DNA of 7,017 nucleotides. Source: UBA8516 sp035455245 (GTDB lineage Archaea; Thermoproteota; Nitrososphaeria; Nitrososphaerales; Nitrosopumilaceae). The notes beneath the pieces were generated by a model. It was not told the DNA's origin and did not search any database. It saw only the letters and a program-made list of their open reading frames with translations. The position numbers and the translations under genes were made by a program. This document shows, one piece after another, positions 5,998-7,017 of the stretch (positions are counted from its first letter, which is position 1; every line of letters begins with the position of its first letter). The stretch covers positions 1 to 7,017 of the forward strand of contig DATIFN010000005.1 of assembly GCA_035455245.1 (NCBI GenBank), written 5' to 3'.

Positions 5998-7017
5998 ATG
6001 CGTGCTGCAGTTTTTTATGGTCCAAACAAAATGGAAATAAAAGAAGTTGACCTTAAACTTGGCCAGACTGAAACTGCAATCAAAGTGAATGCGTGTGCCG
6101 TTTGTGGATATGATGTGCGTGTATTCCGTAATGGACATAAAAAAGTAAAACCTCCTGTTATTTTGGGTCATGAAATCTGTGGCGAGGTTGTAGAGAGGAT
6201 AAACACATCAGAGGGAGTATTACAACCTGGAACAAGGATTGCCGTCTCACCAGTAATACCTTGTCTTAGCTGCAGGTATTGTAAAGCTCAACAGTACAAC
6301 TTGTGTGACAATCTACAGGAGATTGGCTCTACAGTTGATGGCGGGTTTGCAGAATATATCAAAATCCCTCAACAGATAATCAAGGTGGGTGGATTGATTC
6401 CAGTACCAGACAATTTAACCAATGACGAGGCTGCATTGCTTGAACCACTTGCTTGTTGTTTGAACGGATTTTCTCGTTTTGATAAAATCGATAAAGAGCA
6501 AAACGTTTTGATACTTGGCGATGGGCCAATAGGACTGCTTCATTTACAGATATCCAAAGCATTGTACCATTCTAAAACAATTGTTGTTGGAAAAGTTCCC
6601 TTTAGGATGCAAAAAGCAAAATCAATGGGAGCAGACGAAGTTTTTTTGTTTGATGATAAAACAGAAGAGAACATTATTGACTATACAAGTGGAGATGGGA
6701 TGAATCTAATCATAGTAGCAACTAACAATCCAGAAACCTTACCCTTTGTTAAAAAAGTAGCAAGCAAGAATTCTAAAATTAACTTTTTTGCAGGTTTTTC
6801 ATCAGATAATACTTTTGAAGTAGATCCCAACTGGCTGCATTATAACCAGGTTTCAATCTTTGGAAGTTTTAGCTCCACCCCTGAGCTGCTTCGAAAAGCA
6901 GCAAAATTGGCCTCCGGTGGGGAGATTGATTTATCAAAAATAGTGACAGAAAAATGTTCGCTGGATCAGATAAAGCATGCAATTACTGCCACGGAAAAAT
7001 TTCAGGGTCTAAGAACC
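5998..7017 (+). CDS. Zinc-dependent medium-chain dehydrogenase (sugar/polyol type), 3' end cut off
   Basis: The frame is open for 340 codons and runs off the window edge; family length suggests only a few codons are missing. It starts MRAAVFYGPNKMEIKEV, typical of the family. The catalytic zinc site shows C36 in AVCGYD, H58-E59 in LGHEICGEV and E149 in ALLEPLAC. The structural zinc lobe is complete (C89, C92, C95, C103). The Rossmann motif is GDGPIG (174-179). After the second strand (TIVVGKVPFR) the residue that usually binds the NAD ribose as Asp/Glu is G198, followed by K199, which may favour NADP; this is an inference. It resembles sorbitol, threonine and L-iditol dehydrogenases, oxidising or reducing a secondary alcohol of a polyol or cyclitol. 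A second ATG seven codons upstream (5977) is in frame and sits where a leaderless transcript could begin, so the start is not certain. It is divergent from the operon and probably co-regulated with it. Confidence 0.9.
   Translation, partial: MRAAVFYGPNKMEIKEVDLKLGQTETAIKVNACAVCGYDVRVFRNGHKKVKPPVILGHEICGEVVERINTSEGVLQPGTRIAVSPVIPCLSCRYCKAQQYNLCDNLQEIGSTVDGGFAEYIKIPQQIIKVGGLIPVPDNLTNDEAALLEPLACCLNGFSRFDKIDKEQNVLILGDGPIGLLHLQISKALYHSKTIVVGKVPFRMQKAKSMGADEVFLFDDKTEENIIDYTSGDGMNLIIVATNNPETLPFVKKVASKNSKINFFAGFSSDNTFEVDPNWLHYNQVSIFGSFSSTPELLRKAAKLASGGEIDLSKIVTEKCSLDQIKHAITATEKFQGLRT

Noticed and set aside
1..7017. CRISPR arrays, tRNA/rRNA genes, insertion sequences, long direct or inverted repeats
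   Set aside because: None seen on reading either strand.

Overview
The window looks like chromosomal DNA from an archaeon, most likely an AT-rich member of the Nitrososphaeria (Thaumarchaeota). This is an inference from base composition, TATA-like boxes in place of bacterial -35/-10 promoters, frequent TTG starts, mixed leader types and the protein families. No rRNA or tRNA is present to settle it.

Layout. Positions 80-781 (+) encode a protein with an N-terminal zinc ribbon, a probable PH-like middle and a C-terminal SHOCT helix pair. A possible 43-codon gene follows at 829-960 (+). From 5909 back to 1000, five genes lie head to tail on the minus strand with gaps of about 20 to 70 bases, and they look like one operon. 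In transcription order they are a TatD-type metal hydrolase, a TIM-barrel sugar isomerase/epimerase, a UbiA-type membrane prenyltransferase, an alkaline-phosphatase/nucleotide-pyrophosphatase superfamily enzyme, and a second TIM-barrel epimerase. Diverging from this operon, across a short spacer with one central TATA-like element, is a zinc-dependent sugar/polyol dehydrogenase at 5998 (+). It is cut by the window edge a few codons before its end.

How the genes work together. TatD hydrolase + UbiA + nucleotide-pyrophosphatase-like protein + TIM-barrel isomerase is the core of the bacterial and algal ebo/EDB cluster (EboB, EboC, EboF, EboE-type). In cyanobacteria that cluster is needed to move a metabolite precursor across the cytoplasmic membrane. 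Here the usual EboA and the dehydroquinate-synthase-like EboD are not in the window. The isomerases are two short (~280 aa) enzymes, and a polyol dehydrogenase sits next door. The simplest reading is an archaeal ebo-like pathway that makes or remodels a small sugar- or cyclitol-like compound and joins it to a lipid at the membrane. The product is unknown.

Main oddities. The UbiA gene has no ATG, GTG or TTG start ahead of its first conserved helix; an ACG lies at good distance from a GGTGGTGA motif. Its second Asp-rich motif is missing. The phosphatase-like enzyme has changed three of the seven canonical metal-site residues.
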